Assembly (NCBI GenBank): GCA_905250125.1
Contig: CAJNOL010000113.1
Span: 186,001 to 250,000 of the forward strand
Direction of reading: 5' to 3'
DNA: 64,000 nucleotides
Origin: Rotaria sordida
Taxonomy: Eukaryota; Rotifera; Eurotatoria; Philodinida; Philodinidae
Position 1 is the first letter of the stretch, and each line of letters begins with the position of its first letter. Shown one piece after another: positions 62,742 to 64,000 of the stretch. The notes below the pieces were generated by a model. The model did not search any database and was not told where the DNA came from. It worked only from the letters and a program-made list of their open reading frames with translations. The translations under genes and the position numbers were made by a program.

Positions 62742-63348
62742 AAGGCTTTGAACTGATCGATCACTTTTAAATTTGGACTCAGTGCATAAGATAGATCTCA
62801 ATGAGATATGAAAAATCTCAAAAGGATAAGCTCCTTAGGCCTTCTGTCCAGAGTTATAGGTATTTTACTGAAATTTTAGTCCCATGTATGTTAAATACTA
62901 ACAAATCGAATGAAGATATTTTGACTTGAGATTTCATCTATAGATAGATCTATTTGTCAGTAAAATGCCTTGAAAATTTCAGCTTAAAAGAATATTTCCT
63001 TCCCGAGATATTAAAGTTCTAAAAAAATAGAAAATTCTAATATCTTTCGTAGAATATGAGTAATTTTTTTGAGACTTTATTATCTCGGAAAGGAAACATT
63101 CTTTTGAGTTGAAATTTTTAAAGTAATTCTACTGACAAATAGATCTATCTGTGGATGAAATCTCAGGTCGAAATATTGTCATTCGATTAGTTGGTATTTA
63201 CCATGTCAGAAGCTAAAATTTCAATAAAGTGCTTATAGTTTCGAACAGAAGACTTAAGAGGACTTCTTTCTTTGAGATTTTTCATATCTCACTGGAGTCT
63301 AACTTATGCACAGGATCCGAATTCAAAACTGATTGATCAATTGAAAAT
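62742..63348. mobile_element. Foldback element, about 600 bp
   Basis: Arms of about 280 bp are diverged reverse complements around a loop near 63028-63068. Landmarks: AGTGCATAAG near 62781 with CTTATGCACA near 63303; GAGATATGAAAAATCTCAAA with TTTGAGATTTTTCATATCTC; GATAGATCTATTTGTCAGTA with TACTGACAAATAGATCTAT. No ORF. It lies between two convergent genes. Moderate divergence of the arms. Confidence 0.8.
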
Positions 63349-63734
63349 GTTTCCTCGTAAGTCTTGTCGTAAATGCCGTTTAGCCAGAACTTAACTTTCC
63401 CCAACTCTGCGTTCAGTGCCTTTTTCCATCGCTAAAGAAGTTTGATGCTTGGTGTTCTCGGTTGCTATGAAAACATAATTAATAACCAATCCGCTTACTA
63501 AGATCTGTAATGGAGAAGGGAAGCTGTAAAACTTTGATCTACAACTTTCACGTAGTATTTTTTTTTGGAAAATATATGTGAGTTGTGCAAAATCTTTTTA
63601 GGATCAGAATCCATTTATTTAATAATATTCTGATATAAATAAAAATTAAATATTAGTATTTTTATTAAATTCTAACATGTCTATCGATAATATAAAATAA
63701 GATCACTAGTTGAGATGTTTAAAATTATTAAATT
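63349..63734. other. 3' flank of the ECHDC3-like gene
   Basis: It includes a candidate poly(A) signal AATAAA (minus strand, at 63661-63666, about 70 nt past the stop). The remainder (63380-63600) is a mixed-composition segment with no recognised feature. Confidence 0.5.
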
Positions 63735-64000
63735 CTAAATTTTATCATTTTTATGTGTCCATGTTGGACGTGTTTTTTTAACAAATGACTCAAGTCCATG
63801 TTGTGTATCCTTAAGTTCGAGATTTTCAATCATACCACGTGTAGCTATTTGATAATCATTAAATAGATCATCTTTTTTATCTTGCATTTGTAAATATTTT
63901 TTACCAATAGCTACTACTGATTGACTATGTGCACAAATTTGTTGAGCAATTTTATTTGTTTCACGTTCTAAATCATTTTCACCAACAATACGACTAACAA
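63735..64000 (-). CDS. ECHDC3: Enoyl-CoA hydratase domain-containing protein 3-like, C-terminal 87 residues
   Basis: A partial gene running off the right edge. The frame from 63998 down to the stop at 63735-63737 reads VSRIVGENDLERETNKIAQQ, then SVVAIGKKYLQMQ, then ATRGMIENLELKDTQHGLES, ending FVKKTRPTWTHKNDKI. Human ECHDC3 ends with the same order (SRVVPEEQLEAET, PVVSLGK, QAMVDNLALRDGQEGITAFL, QKRKPVWSH), including the typical KKTRPTW-type tail. This is the trimerisation and C-terminal helix part of the crotonase fold; the active-site oxyanion-hole segments lie beyond the window. ECHDC3 is a mitochondrial crotonase-family member thought to lack ordinary hydratase activity in vertebrates. No intron is seen in this part. 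Convergent with the TPR gene. Confidence 0.9.
   Translation of the reverse strand, partial: VSRIVGENDLERETNKIAQQICAHSQSVVAIGKKYLQMQDKKDDLFNDYQIATRGMIENLELKDTQHGLESFVKKTRPTWTHKNDKI

Noticed and set aside
1-64000. Telomere-like repeats, considered because of the repeat-rich middle
   Set aside because: No run of TGTGGG-type or TTAGGG-type repeats was seen, so a telomeric position is not supported.

Overview
The window looks like a nuclear segment of a bdelloid rotifer genome. The sequence is AT-rich and the genes have GT-AG introns. Many introns are very short (46 to about 110 nt), and a few are 1.3 to 6 kb. The clearest lineage marker is at 59.2-62.2 kb: a protein with an N-terminal receiver-like segment, an ADP-ribosyltransferase-like fold and kinesin-light-chain-type TPRs. 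That architecture is characteristic of a family expanded in bdelloids. The assignment comes from recognised protein families, not from a database search.

Left part (1-27.4 kb): five genes, all on the minus strand. They are an MBOAT1/2-type lysophospholipid acyltransferase (3' end beyond the window), the spliceosomal core protein SmE (SNRPE), a Golgi stacking protein of the GRASP55/65 family with an unusual His-rich tail, an unrecognised two-exon gene, and an unrecognised gene of six or more exons encoding about 1,000 residues. Wide non-coding spacers separate them, including a 1.4-kb foldback element at 6.15-7.57 kb.

Middle (27.4-47.1 kb): about 20 kb with no supportable gene. Its visible structure is inverted-repeat DNA: small MITE-like hairpins, a nearly perfect 225-bp palindrome, a 425-bp foldback, a 1.8-kb composite foldback-like region, and an adjoining 0.93-kb inverted-repeat element. 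The composite region contains 8-bp and about 21-bp tandem repeats, a GC-rich core and a 10-N assembly gap. I saw no reverse transcriptase, integrase, capsid or transposase coding sequence, so these elements appear non-autonomous.

Right part (47.1-64 kb): an unrecognised plus-strand gene with four inferred exons, whose first intron would be about 6 kb and contain a GACTC-rich foldback element. Next come the two ORFs of the ADP-ribosyltransferase/TPR locus (plus strand), then another foldback element, and finally the C-terminal end of an ECHDC3-like enoyl-CoA hydratase on the minus strand, convergent with the TPR gene.

The genes do not form a pathway. MBOAT (membrane lipid remodelling), SmE (splicing), GRASP (Golgi) and ECHDC3 (mitochondrial acyl-CoA family) are housekeeping genes. 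The main points of interest are the His-rich GRASP tail, the ADP-ribosyltransferase-like protein without a recognisable catalytic signature, and the density and variety of foldback DNA. All splice joins are inferred from reading frame, splice signals and family alignment made by eye.
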